DNA of 64,000 bases, from positions 3,646,378-3,710,377 of the forward strand of contig NC_043755.1 of NCBI RefSeq assembly GCF_902148845.1. The letters run 5' to 3'. Positions within the stretch are counted from its first letter, which is position 1, and each line of letters starts with the position of its first letter. Position numbers and translations under genes: made by a program. The notes beneath the pieces are model-generated. The model ran no database searches and was not told the DNA's origin. It saw only the letters and a list, made by a program, of their open reading frames with translations. The stretch comes from Salarias fasciatus. Its lineage: Eukaryota > Chordata > Actinopteri > Blenniiformes > Blenniidae. Of this stretch, positions 23,784 through 35,865 are shown one piece after another.

Positions 23784-26700
23784 CTGCGAACGACGAGGAG
23801 GTGGGTGGAGAGGAGGAGGAAGAGGAAGAGCAGGTGGAGGAGCGAAGGAGGCAATGAGGGAGAGGAGTTGGAGGAAAACATCGATAAATGTCGAGAAGAA
23901 AGAAAAGACTTGTCACATTAACATTCTTGCTTTTGATCCAGATCACGTCCAGTAATCTGTAGAACAAACGAATATTGACTGTGACATTGAATCACACTGT
24001 TCATGTGGAAATCTTTAAACCCAGCGCCCCTCGGTGGAATATTATTCTCTGTTAAGTACAGTATGTTATTGATTCACAAAGCAAGCAGCTGCACACAGAA
24101 ACTGTGTCCTCTGTCCTTGAGTTCACACATGGGCGTCGCTATCTCTCTCTCGGCTTCATACTTTGAGCTTAACGGGAACGTGAAGGACGTCCACATGTGA
24201 CTCCACCTTCGCAGCCGAGAGGCCAGCCCAGCGTAGTGCGAAGGAGAAAATGAAAGCCTGAGGGCCGAGACAGAAGGGCAATTCGAAGATTCTTCTGTTG
24301 CTTTTAAAATTCTCTTTTTTCATATCAATGTTTTTTTGTGAATTTACAAGTATTAATTCTTAGGAAATAATACAGAGGTACCAAGTATGAAACATTTGAC
24401 TTACGGTTTGTAAACTGTGATTATTGTTATTTTAAGGATAACTTACAGAGTAATTGCAAAATTACTTAACTGTTTAAACAGTGGCTGCACAGATGACAAA
24501 TAGGAGCATTAACGTTAACATAATGGGAAGGTGAAGCGTTTTTGTCTTCCAAAGTGAGTTAGTACAGATATGAAGGAGGCAATTAAAGGTCAGCCGCAGG
24601 GCATTTAAAGGCCGTCTAAAACTGCTCTGTAATTTCGGTTACATGTCAATGTCAGTCTCACTTTACAAAGCTCGTCACCTTTATGTACAAAAAACAAACA
24701 AATCAATCATGCAATTTTGCATTTTACCACACCTATCATTTACAGGCCCTCAACCTCAGCCTGGCAAATCACACAATGTGACTTTAGAGCAGTTTACTGT
24801 ACATCTTAAAGCTTTCAGTCCAAACCTTTAAACCACATGTTAAAAAAGTCACAGGCACTACATGGGAATGAGAACATACCTTCCTGAAACAACAGAGGAA
24901 GTCAACTGGCTGAGTGAAGGTGACTTTGAGTCATGACTAATGACCTTTTTGTTGCGCCAGACGCTTTAAAAGTCAGTACCATTGACTGCCACACCTTATG
25001 AAAGGAAACTCTACCAGGATGTCTTCCGAGAGGTTTCACACACTTTCTTGAGTGTTTCTCTCTCCATTTAGTGCCACTTGCCTGTTGAATGAGTCACATT
25101 ATAGTAGGTCCTAACTGTGGTTACTCACTTCTAGTCTTGTCGTGACTAAAAGAACTTCCACTGAGGAAATTATTCAGTGTATTTATTTCAACAGGATTAA
25201 GTGAAGCTGCTATAAGGAGGCTGTATCACCTCCACAGGCCTCACTGGATGACCTTTGTCTGAATATATTCCAGGAGCCTTAACACTGAAATTAGTGTCCC
25301 ACACAGAGAAAAAAAAAAAATCTGCAGGAATAAGTCACATGTTGAGAAAAACCCAGGAATCAACCAAAACGTAGAAGTCAGCAGTCAGATGTGCCTCACA
25401 CTCAGGCCCTGCCAAAGTCAAGTCAAGATCAAAACACTTTTATAACAATCTCAGAGCATCTGTAACATTTAACACGCGGCCTAAAGACTGATCCAAGGCA
25501 GCTTGTTCTTTTCAAACACCAAATAGTGAATAAAATCTAAACCTTGAGACGGGAGAGCGAGGTGACCTACCTTACAGGAGAGACCGACTGACTCACTCCT
25601 CACTTTCACAGTGAGCCCAGCAGTTTCAAGAAGTCTGGTCAAACGTTAACCAAGCGTTCACCTAGCAATGTTTTATTGGATCTAATGATTGTCTAATCAC
25701 CCAGCCCCTCTATGTCAAGCTGGCCAATAAGGAAGTCGCTGACAACGGAGTTAAAGACAGGAAGAGCGGAACAGTGATACATACAGTAGAGAAAAAAAGT
25801 CAATAAGACGTGCTGTTAATCACAGATTTGTTCTGTTTCTTCTGTTGCTGTAGCACAAACTGACGGAGTCTCTCTCACAGAGATTTGCACATTTTAAATA
25901 GCATTACTTTCATTTACAGACAAAAAAAGATGACAAAATAGAACAAAGTGGTTAAAAGACATTGGTATTGAAACTTGCTGTTTGCTGTTTAAGGCTTTTA
26001 TTTCCCTTCAGACTTTGACCTGTGTGTGTGTGTGTCTGCAGTGTTTCCTGTCAGATTCTCTGCTTGCAGCACTTCCTGATAAGGAGCTTTGTGTGGACAA
26101 TAAGACTGAAAGGCTGGACTGATGCTCCACTGGTTCATAAAAATTCAAAGCTTTGAGGTTATCTGAATGATTCACAAGTTACAGCACATGTGGAAGGATT
26201 GATTTCTACTCCTGACCTTGTTTCTTGATAAAGCTCCCCAGTGCAAATCCAAGAGTGAGAGAGGTCTGAAAGCGTTCTTCAAAGAGGCTGTATAAGTGTT
26301 TTTTTTTTTTTCTTTTTTGCTGTGTAATCTTTCCCCTCACATGTTGCTGGGATTATCTTCTATACATCCAGATATACTCGCTACTATCCAGAGCAAAGAG
26401 CTTAAAAAGCTGTAGAAAGCAGCTTGAAGCCGACAAGGTGGAAAACTGTAAAGATCTGTTGCGGTAGAAAAAGAAAGCCATGACTCGCTGTTCACGGGCC
26501 TGCTGTACAAACATCAGCAGTGCGGTCGATGGTTCGGCAGATAAAACCATGAATTCAGATGGAAGGGACTCTGTTACATAAACCACGGCTCCATATGTGT
26601 GCAGGCAGCCTCACAGATATCATGGCTAACATGAACCAACGCCATCTGCCCGACGCTCCCCGAACTGAACATGCAAACACACATACACACACCCATGGGC

Positions 26701-27090
26701 TTCTGTGAAATGTTACCTTGGCAACTCATTTTCCTGGGTTTAACTGCTTTCTCGGCAGAATCGAGTTTGGGATTTTTTTTTTTTTGGACGAACTGTGTCT
26801 GAGCTCGGTGTCACACTGTGACCCAAATCTCTAATCAGTCCCCGAGCAGTCGACTTGCTGCACCCAATCAGATAAGACACACACACACATAACTAATTGT
26901 GTTTCAAAAAGTTCAGCTCTAATGTCACCTCCTGAGTCATCTTTCATCGGCTTGGTTTTGTTGCAGTTAAAAAAAAAACCTCGTTTGTGTGAGTCTCCTC
27001 TGCGTAAAGCATGAGTCACCCACTTTAATCTCTCATTAGCATGACAGAGACGACAGACAAAAGAGGGAGCTTTTTCTATTCAAATAACAC
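23784..27090. other. cdh17 upstream region and cdh17-gem spacer
   Basis: Directly upstream of the cdh17 first coding exon is a ~45-nt pyrimidine-rich tract (minus strand) ending in an acceptor. Further up lies a candidate non-coding exon and promoter near 25571-25680. The rest is AT-rich, with T-runs at 26300-26310 and 26768-26782 and (CA) stretches near 26680 and 26880. No coding exon or RNA gene was recognised. Confidence 0.55.
25571..25680 (-). promoter_or_regulatory. cdh17: Candidate non-coding first exon and promoter of cdh17
   Basis: On the minus strand a good 5' splice site (CTGTAAG|GTAGGT) ends a possible exon at 25571. Just upstream are GTTAAC (25645-25650), the half-site bound by HNF1 factors, and CAATAAAA (25671-25678), which fits the CDX2 consensus. 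Both factors are known drivers of mammalian CDH17. The coding first exon has an acceptor at 23784, so an upstream non-coding exon is required; this is the best candidate seen, but it is inferred. Confidence 0.4.
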
Positions 27091-27095
27091 ATCAC

Positions 27096-27101
27096 TTTAT
27101 T
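27096..27101 (-). terminator. gem: gem poly(A) signal
   Basis: AATAAA on the minus strand, about 570 bases downstream of the gem stop codon. It is the first such hexamer in an AT-rich 3'UTR. Confidence 0.5.
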
Positions 27102-27670
27102 TCAATTAACTGTGCTTAAATATCTTCTAAGTAGCAAAATACAACACAATATCCATTATTTACAATAAGTGCAAAATACAACAGCTCATAAATACAGTGA
27201 ACAATACTACTCAGTTGTAATTATTTAAACAAATATATAAACCACGACTAATATGAGCTTACGACAGGTAAACTCAGCACTTCGGGACAATTTTGGCAAA
27301 AACAGGAACAAAGAGGATGAGGAAAAGAGAAAAAAATAGCTAACATTAACATCTTTGTTCAAAACACAGAATTGAACAAAAAAATCCTGTTCTTCTCTCA
27401 GTTTCCGTCAACCGATCTCCGACCCGTCAAAAGATTCTGCTACACAAACACACTGAATGTGAGTGCGACTGTCCACTCCATCAGAAAGCCCGGCACGCTG
27501 AGCCCGGTCCACGAGGCAAGCCAGTGGAAACGCCGCCGTCCGCCCTCCTGTGGAGTCCTGGTGGTGTGGAGCATGGATGAGGTACCGGCCCGTCGGAGGC
27601 AGTCTCCCTCATGGTCCTGCTTCCTTCACCTGCTCAAACGTTTGATGCTCTCGCTATGATTGTCTGACTC

Positions 27671-29167
27671 CTACAGCACGGAGAGGTCATGGCAGGACTT
27701 GGATTTCAGCCAAAACGCAACGTTGGGATTGTTCTTTGCCACTATCTTGTCAAGGAACCGTCTGGCCTTCATGGGCAGGCTTTCCCGGCGTGCGCTACAG
27801 TGTGCGTGGCGGCGGCGCTTGTTGGCCTCCCTGGAGTCTCGGCGAAGACGCAGCTGTCGCACTATGCCGTGGAAGGCCTCCCAGATGTTGTGCTGCATGG
27901 CGGCTGAGGTCTCGATGAACTTGCAGTCGAAAACGGCGGCACAAGCGCGACCCTCTGAAACAAAGGAGGAAGAGAGAGAAGTCAGAGATCTGCAGCTGCA
28001 TCACGTGGGATGTAAACACAGTAAAACTGATCACACACTCACAAAGTCTCCTTACCAGTTGCTGACACCTCTCGGCGTCGCACCAGGTCGCACTTGTTCC
28101 CCACGAGAATTATTGGCGTGTTCTGGGCTGGACAGAAACGACGCAAAGTTATCCGGAGCTCGGAGGCTCGCAGGAACGAGGTCCGGTCAGTGATCGAGTA
28201 CAGCAGCAGGTAGGCATCGCCGGTCTGCATGTGCTGCTCATGGGCCCAGTCAGCGTCAGCCTGTCAACACACAAGTGCTTCGAGTTAAAGGAGTCGACTC
28301 AATAAAGACAAAAACATCAAATCAAATCACTTGTCATGAAAATAATCAGAGCATTCAATTTTTATATTATAATAGATAAACTAGAAAGCCAGTGAGAATG
28401 AAGGTTTACAGGCAAAATTAAACAAATAGAGGGTGAGACAGCTGAGAGCAGAGAGGATAAAGAGCAGGCTGTGGTTTGTGCTCACCTCTGTGTCCCATGT
28501 GTCCACTAGAGTGATAGTTGCAGGCTCTCCGTCCACCTCGATGTCCTTTTCACACACTTCATCTGAAATCGGACAGGACATGAGTTAATGTCAAAACAAA
28601 CGCTGCTCATTATGTCTTCCAGGATTTTTACAAACTCATATAACTACACGCAGAAGCCCATGTACATTTGATTTGGTAAAACGCGCAGCGCGATCAACGG
28701 ATTTTCAGCAAATGACGGATCGATTATTTGAGAAACGCGCAAATCGCCCAAAAGCGCCTTAAAAAACTCTTTATATTCAAATTCACAACAGTTGTTTTGA
28801 TCTTTTCCTCACCTCCACACAGCTCGCAGTCGTCACTGTCCATGCTGTCTGCCGCCCCGGCGAAGATGCTCGCGAACGCCGTCTTCCCGACCCCGCTGGC
28901 CCCGAGCAGCACCACCCGGTACGGGCTCTCGGGCTCCGCCGGCTCCCCGGCGGACTCGATGGAGATGACCGAGTCCGAGGACGACCAGCTGCCGCGGCTG
29001 CCCTCCGACTCCCCGGCGGAGCTGGTGCAGGACCTGGAGCGGGAGATGCAGGCGGGGACCCGGGCCAGGAGGCTGTCCGGCAGCAGGTGGCTGCCCGGGT
29101 CGCAGATGCTCCAGCGGTGCAGCTCGGTCTGCAGGCGGAGGCTGTGGCGGCGCACGCTGGACAGCAT
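27671..29167 (-). CDS. gem: GTP-binding protein GEM (RGK family)
   Basis: A Ras-related small GTPase of the RGK group. It inhibits voltage-gated calcium channels through beta subunits and down-regulates Rho kinase signalling at the cytoskeleton. Coding exons: 28813-29167, 28486-28562, 28056-28260, 27671-27954; 306 aa (human 296). Visible motifs: P-loop GASGVGKT; the RGK-type divergent G3 (DTWDTE in place of DxxG); G4 NKCDLV; G5 ETSA; then the basic C-terminal extension (RQLRLRRDSREANKRRR) that in mammals binds calmodulin and lipids; and the family-specific end SKSCHDLSVL, with no CAAX box. A Ser-rich N-terminal part (SWSSSDSVIS) matches the mammalian phosphorylated region. The ATG at 29167 is the first in frame; the open frame above it has only a GTG. 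A TATA box lies about 330 bases upstream. Confidence 0.95.
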
Positions 29168-29490
29168 GGTCCCTGAACGCAGCACGGGGGAATTCAACCG
29201 CTTCACTTTTTAGAGGAATAATCGACTAAAAAGAACAAATAATCTCTCTAGTTTAAAAAAAATAAAATAAAATCTTGAATAATGCAGTCCATCTGTTTTA
29301 CCTACAACACATCAGAAAGTTGGATCATAAAAAAAAGAGAGAAAAAATAAATTCAGTGGCAGACTGGCTTCTCTCCCGCTTTTTAAAAAAAGTTTTATCT
29401 CCAAAAGCCGTTCGGTCTGTAAAATCCAAACAGTTGGGAGTCTGCCGCTCAGTGCAGTCAGCTGTTAATGCGCTCAGGGGGGTTCCCTTC

Positions 29491-29500
29491 ACTTTATATA
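29491..29500 (-). promoter_or_regulatory. gem: gem TATA box
   Basis: The minus strand reads TATATAAAGT here, a near-consensus TATA element, with C-rich (Sp/KLF-like) sequence just upstream at 29515-29560. It implies a start site near 29460. A TATA-driven promoter fits GEM's known behaviour as a mitogen-induced immediate-early gene; the start site itself is inferred. Confidence 0.6.
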
Positions 29501-30872
29501 CAGCCTGTGGACGGAGAGGGGTGGGAGGAGGGGTGGGGGTGCTGAAGGAGTGGAGGGGGGTGTCACTCCAGTGGAGCATGGCTGAGAGGATGGATGTGAT
29601 GTGATGGAGTTTATCGGTGCTCATGTTCAAGCGGTGGTCTTCCTCTAATAGCTCTCATTCTCCCAGCTTATACAGAACAAAAAGCTCCATGCTGTCTCAC
29701 TCTCTGGCTGCCAGTCGGTTACATTCTCCACTTCGTCATTCCACACTTTGCTGGAACAAATACAATCAGTTTTTGACTTCTTGATGACATCTTGTGCTTT
29801 TTCAGCGACCTTCGACCTCTTTGACATGATACTCATAGCTGTCTTCTTCAGAAAAAAGTTGAATAGTTCTGTTTTTCAGAGCCTTCATGGTTTTCTGGAG
29901 TAACGTGTGCTGTTCTCATGCTACAAAGAAAAAACATTACATATCATTGAAAGATATATTTTTGGCAAAAATGTGCTTCTGCTGTCCTACTTTTTATACG
30001 GGTGAGGAATTGGGCTTTTTAATGTAACAGCTTATGAAATGGAGATGCAGATTAAGTTCTAAAGTACAGAAGGCCTGTTTCAATATTCTCAAGCTTCACA
30101 GTTTGATTTAGTAGTGAGTTTATTGAAAGTATTGGAACCATAAAAGATACAATGAAATCAGCAGTGTTCATCCATATTACATGTTGGCTTTACTCATGTT
30201 GATGTTACAGGCACTGGACCTTGGACATTTTGATGACGAATGTAGATCACTGGAGTTTTTCTGCTTCTTGGACTGTTTTAATGATGTTATCACTCAGGTC
30301 TGCGACTCCCCCCGTATCAGATCAAAACATGTCCGTGAATCTTCTGCTAAAGTACGTATCACTCCTCCAGGTATTTTCTGTAACACAAAATTGATTATCG
30401 GTAGGTTACGCGGTGAAGGTTAGAAAAAAAATTGCATAAGTTTCGCAGAATTGGCTTTCTTTGTATTTCGAAATGTAATGTACTAAAATTCAGCTTACAG
30501 TGTCTGAATTGAGTGTTGTGTAAGCCCAGGCAGGTTATACACTAAACAGAAACATGTTCACCCTCATCAAATGAACCTGTTCAAATTGATACGGTCTGAA
30601 TGCATGCCATTGAAGAGAAATTGAAAAAGAAAGCTACATACAGGTGAAGATGAAATGGGATCATCAGTATTTATGCTCCAGTTAATTAAACTGAAATGAG
30701 AACATTTAGAGAAAATCTTGAACTTACATAATGCAACTATTCTCATTAACTTTTCAACACTTTGTTTACATGTTTAAATAAACATGAGAAAATCTAAATA
30801 AAGGTCACTCAAACTTTTTTTACTGATAAAAGGATTAACTACTACAAATGCAGAGAGATTTAATTCTGCATC

Positions 30873-30912
<40 letters not shown>

Positions 30913-31489
30913 CTTTGGAAACTCAGCATTCAACAGGCCCTTTGTCAAGTCTCCTCAAAAAAGACTAGATGAAATGAACGGAGCTGTTTTATTAAGTCAT
31001 TGGAAAAACCACTTCGATTGAAACTTTGGAGTCAATAAAACCCAACCGAGTCATCTATATCCATCAGCACAAAAGCAATATTATGGTATGATTACCGGAA
31101 ATATTTCTTTTATTGAAGAGAAAATTGGTTTCTATTTGCGACAAAGAAAGAGAAAATGTGATGAAAAACTACTTTCATTAAAAGAGGTTGAGGTTGCAAG
31201 CTTTTCACCATTTTATTCTTTTGAATATTACTTTATGTCAATAAAAGCAAAAAGATCAATTCAAGCATTCTTCCATTTATGGTCTGATCATTCAGTTCTG
31301 AAAGGCAACAACTTCCAACAAATGATGTGTCGCTTGCAATCCAACTGATTTTAAAAAAGCTTCAGCTTTCACGCAACCCAAGGAGAACAAAACGTGCATT
31401 GGCTGGAAACGCAGACTCTTCAGAACGTCTAAGAATGCTCTAAAAACAGCTTTTAACTACAAAGTCCAAATCAATCTGGCAGAGGAATT

Positions 31490-31562
31490 TCTTTGGAGTT
31501 TGCATGTTCTCCTCACGGATGCGAGGGTTTTCTCAGGACAGTTGGGACCCTGAACAAGATGA
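31490..31562 (+). repeat. Fragment of the common fish repeat
   Basis: It carries TTTGGAGTTTGCATGTTCTC and then GGGTTTTCTC, adjoining parts of the repeat also seen at 1405-1580. It is truncated on both sides. Confidence 0.5.
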
Positions 31563-32135
31563 AACACTACAGATGTATGTTTCAGTCACACCTGCTCTGG
31601 AGCTGGGTGACACACTGAAGTAGCATTTACAAGGTGTGGCTCCACAACTGATAACACAATGTTTTATGAAAGAACCAACACACCCTGTCCACAATAGATG
31701 AAGGGTTTATCAGTCTTAGATCTACAAGCATCGATGTCACAATGCTTAGATATATATCTCCAACACCCACATCAACATGCATGGTGGGTTTTCACTGTTA
31801 GAAAAATATAATTCCGGTCAGAAACTACTGAATGGAGGCATGAGCGCTGCTGGCAGCAGCATATTATTAATGGGGGCGGAAACCGCCAGTCGCTGTTTTG
31901 TGAATGACCCATCCGTCAACGCGGACAAATGTGCAGAGAGACCCGAGAGACCCTGCCTCACATCACCCACTCATTCAGTTCGTAAACATCAGACTTTAAT
32001 CTGCTAAAGCACTTTGTGTGAGTGTGAGAGAGAGAATGAGCCACCGGGCACGGGGAGGGTTATTACAGTAATTGTGGGATTTACGTCTGCCTTATTTTTT
32101 TTTTTTTTGCGACTGTTGTTTTTCAGGACTACTGC

Positions 32136-32153
32136 ATGAGGCCGCGGCCTCAT
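32136..32153. repeat. 18-bp perfect palindrome
   Basis: ATGAGGCCGCGGCCTCAT equals its own reverse complement. It contains a SacII-like CCGCGG core and two overlapping AGGCC half-sites. It could bind a dimeric factor or be chance. Confidence 0.7.
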
Positions 32154-35100
32154 CTGTGGGACCTGCTGCTGTGTATTACAGCTCAGATCCGATCTGCAGG
32201 ACAGATGATTGGGCGACATTAAATCCTTGTTAAGTGCTGGAGCGGGACCAGGGTCATGAGGAGGGGATGGCTGGAGGGAGGGATTGTGCTCTGGCTGGCT
32301 GCAGATTGGCAGGGTGATGTTGATGGCTGAATATAGACAGTAAACTGAGAGAGGAGTGACCCCTTTTCTCTCCCTTTAAATTGACATCAAGTCAGTGTTC
32401 AAAACAGATCATTATGGACGTGGATGCAGCCCGGTGCAGACAGCAAACTCGAGGCCCCTTTTGTGGAGAGCAGAGTTAATCTAAGCAAATTCAAAATTCA
32501 ATTCAGATAAAATGTACTGCTGATATTGTGGTTTATATGTTTCTAAACCTTTTATGTTTTCAATGTTCTGCCGACATGAATTGGATGTAACCTAATTTCC
32601 TTCAGTTTTTGTTTTAATGGACCTCAGAAAGACTGAACTCCGAGCTGATTGAAGGAAGGTAAACACAGCTTCACTCGGCAGTTTTTCTCCTTGATCAGTT
32701 GAGAAGCAGACACAGACGCTGCTCAAAATGTGCAGAAAATCTCACAATCCCACCTCACACTACCTGTGATAAGCCCCCTGGGGTAATTCACCTCCACCTG
32801 GTGTGCACACACCTCTTTCCGAGACAAGAACAGAGGTTTTTCTGCTGATTTGCATCAGAAGCTCTTCTCACCCAGTGGCAGTCACTGCACCTTGTAGCCG
32901 TTTCACAATCCTGACAAGGTTGCATGTTGAGACCTTGTCCATGAAATTTATGAACAGAAGTGGAGACAATGTACAGCCCTGGAGACTTACCCTCGAATGG
33001 ATAGATCCTACCTTGTAAATGATCCATAGAGAGACTAGGGAAGATGACTCACAAAGGAATCAGCACAGCAAGTTTATGAGAGCAATCGGCATCATTACCC
33101 AGCGTGCAGAAAACTCAACTATTAAATTTGTTACAGTTTTGTCTGATGTGAGTTGATTGGATATAAAATCCACTTGACAGCCAGCTAAATATGCTGAAAC
33201 TTGAGTGAAGTCGGACTGCTGCAGCCGACCCAGAGGTCACTTTTTCAAGTCTTTGACAACACAGCGATGTACAGATGACTGACAGCACGCTCATGCATGT
33301 TTCTCATATCTTCCAATATTCCTAAAACCACTTGCAGCTTTAATATCTCTCTCTCTGAAAATAAATGAAAAACAAAAAAAAGTGCAGCCTCAGTGAATGC
33401 TAATGCCAACGTTAATACATTTGGATCATCCACAGAGGTCCTGGGATCACAGGGAATGAACTTCCAATCTGTCTCCTTCAAAACAACTGCATCACCCCCC
33501 CCCACACACACACACACTCGCGCACACAGCTGTGGAGAGTCATTCATTCAATCCATATCCAGATCTTCGGGCTGTCGAGCTGGAATCAGATTCAAAGAGG
33601 GATTGGCAGTTTGTCCAATGACGGCTGGTAAGAGCTTTACACAGGCAGGCAAATTCCACCTCATGCAGCCACGAGCACATGGCCCGGGAGGCTGTGAGGG
33701 ATGTGATCTGGATCAATACCTTACTGGAACCGGGGACACTCGTCTGTCAGGCACGTGTCCAATAGCAATACCAAAAAGCTGCAGCACAAAATGTAATTGA
33801 TGTGAAACAAAACGAATGGGGCCGAACGCTGGCAAAGCCAGGCCAGGGTAGGAGCCGGAGCAAGTTGCTAGGTGACAGTTGCTTAGCCACGACAGGTCTC
33901 CGTCTCAAGCACAGCTCCTTCAATTTCTGGCCTGGTGGACTTTATATTGTGCTCCCAGATGGAGTCCAGCCTTGTCAAGACCCTTCAAGTGGATTGTGAT
34001 ACAATTTTTAAGACGTTCATTCAGAGGAATTCCTGAGGTTTCCTCACATCTGGTCTCATGAAATGACCACCATCGACTGAGAAGAATCATTTGAAAGACA
34101 CCCTTAAACTTCTGATTTACATTAATGTCAAACCAAACATACTATAATTCATAATGGAACAAAACAGGATCCTTCTGTCATCGTTCCTCAGAGCACTGAA
34201 ATCAGACAGGAATAAACATGAAGCGAGACAAAAACGAGAAGGAATTTCAGGACAAATCATCAACTCGCTCTGACCTGAGAACATGATCGACTTGTCTTTG
34301 TTACAACCTCTCTCCCATTTGCTTTTGAGGTGCATATGTGAGAGAGCGATCATAGATTTGAGCTCCTCCTGTGATGAAAGAGGGTTGTTTTCTCTATAAG
34401 CTGGTCCACATCTCTGACTATGTTTTAAACGGTCCTTCCAAAAACAGTTTTCTCGAAATGGAACCTCAAAAAATAAAATTTTTATTGCATGAATATGATG
34501 AATCATGCAAAACACTTTACCGCTCTGACGTTGTAAAAACAGATCAGAGAAGAGCACTTTAGTATACTTGAAATACATAAATATCTGTGGTCCGTTTTAC
34601 TAGTATATGCACATAATGAAGGGACTGACAATGTAACTAGAAATAAGCATAACATGTTAACCTCAGCGGGAGTTAGCGTGGAAATGCATCAATGAGACCT
34701 GAACACAGCTTCAAGTAGCAGCAACTTTGTTCAGTAGCCTCAGTTCAGTTTTTCCATTAGTGAATCATGAATCGTCTCTCAGGGGCCAACATGAAGATCC
34801 ACATAGAAAATTAAATATTTCATAAATTGTTATGTCATAATCAAAGGTCATAAAGGGGTTCAAGACTATAAATTGTTGTGTAATAAAAATACACGTGCTT
34901 TAATGCTGCATTGCGGTCGCAGAGAAACAGCAGGCCTCTGCATGGTCGCCACAGAGCCTCCAACACACAAAGGATTGGCACAAAGGAGTTTAACAAACAC
35001 ACAGACCCATTTATTACACAACATCGCTCAACTATCACGCACAATTTTGATCACCCATTAAATAATGAATGCGCTGTTTGTCAAACAATGTGCGACAGCT

Positions 35101-35865
35101 TAGTGAATCTGCCAAGCCCGAACACAAATCATATGTGAATCTGCGCGCACGAACACGCAGTAATACGCAGGACGTGCTGTAACTCCCACGCAGCGGCTTT
35201 GTGCTGAAGAGCGTGGACGGACCAGTGTTATCCAAAATAATAAACCAAACAGATCCAGTATGGCCCACATTCACCACGTCAATGTGTACGGTCATTGCAT
35301 AAACTGCATAAAATGAGACATTAAAGGGCAGCGATTGAGGCCAAACGCACTCGCCCTTCACTGTCTTCATTCTTCTATGAGAGGATTCAGGTATTGAAGA
35401 GTTACAGAGAATGGAGACGGCTATGAACTCGTTCTCTGAACAGCTGATTGTATACATTCTCACCAATCCACCTGGAAAAAGTATAATTCGATCCAATGAC
35501 AAGGTAAATGTACATTAACTTAGAAGGGCACACATGTACCGCAGCTTCATGGTCCTGTATGAGGAGAGAAAGCGTCACACAGCTCTGAGTTGTTATCTAA
35601 TTCGTCCCAATGATGTTCCTCGAACAATTGTGGCGCATTTCAGTTTATTTATTTAATGACAGTTTGAGTGGAAAAATAACTGAAACCTCAAAATGTTTCA
35701 GACAATAAAAACATTTTCATAACAAATGAAATTCAAAACAGATGGAAACATCAGAAATTGTTAAATACAGCAGTCGCTGGATGTTCAGTCACTCATTGAG
35801 TCTCGGCTGACAAAGCCCAGCGGGCCTAAAGACAAACAAGAAGAGGGTGCGTGTGTATCGAGAGT

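Larger units (their letters stand above)
29520..35620. other. Gene-poor spacer between gem and rad54b
   Basis: About 6 kb with only short, low-complexity ORFs. Contents noticed: a (TG)n tract running into GCGCGCGC at 30877-30912, a repeat fragment near 31500-31560, a T-run at 32094-32108, an 18-bp perfect palindrome at 32136-32153 in a GC-balanced stretch (32120-32350), a C-run plus (CA)n at 33497-33516, and mixed AT-rich sequence elsewhere. No exon, RNA gene or terminal-repeat element was supported. It may hold cis-regulatory DNA for gem or cdh17. Confidence 0.5.

Noticed and set aside
29645-29836. 63-aa minus-strand ORF upstream of gem
   Set aside because: Balanced composition drew attention, but no domain, no splice sites and no known neighbour gene support it.
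30877-30912. (TG)n(GC)n as a functional Z-DNA element
   Set aside because: The sequence can form Z-DNA, but there is no positional or gene context to suggest a role beyond a microsatellite.
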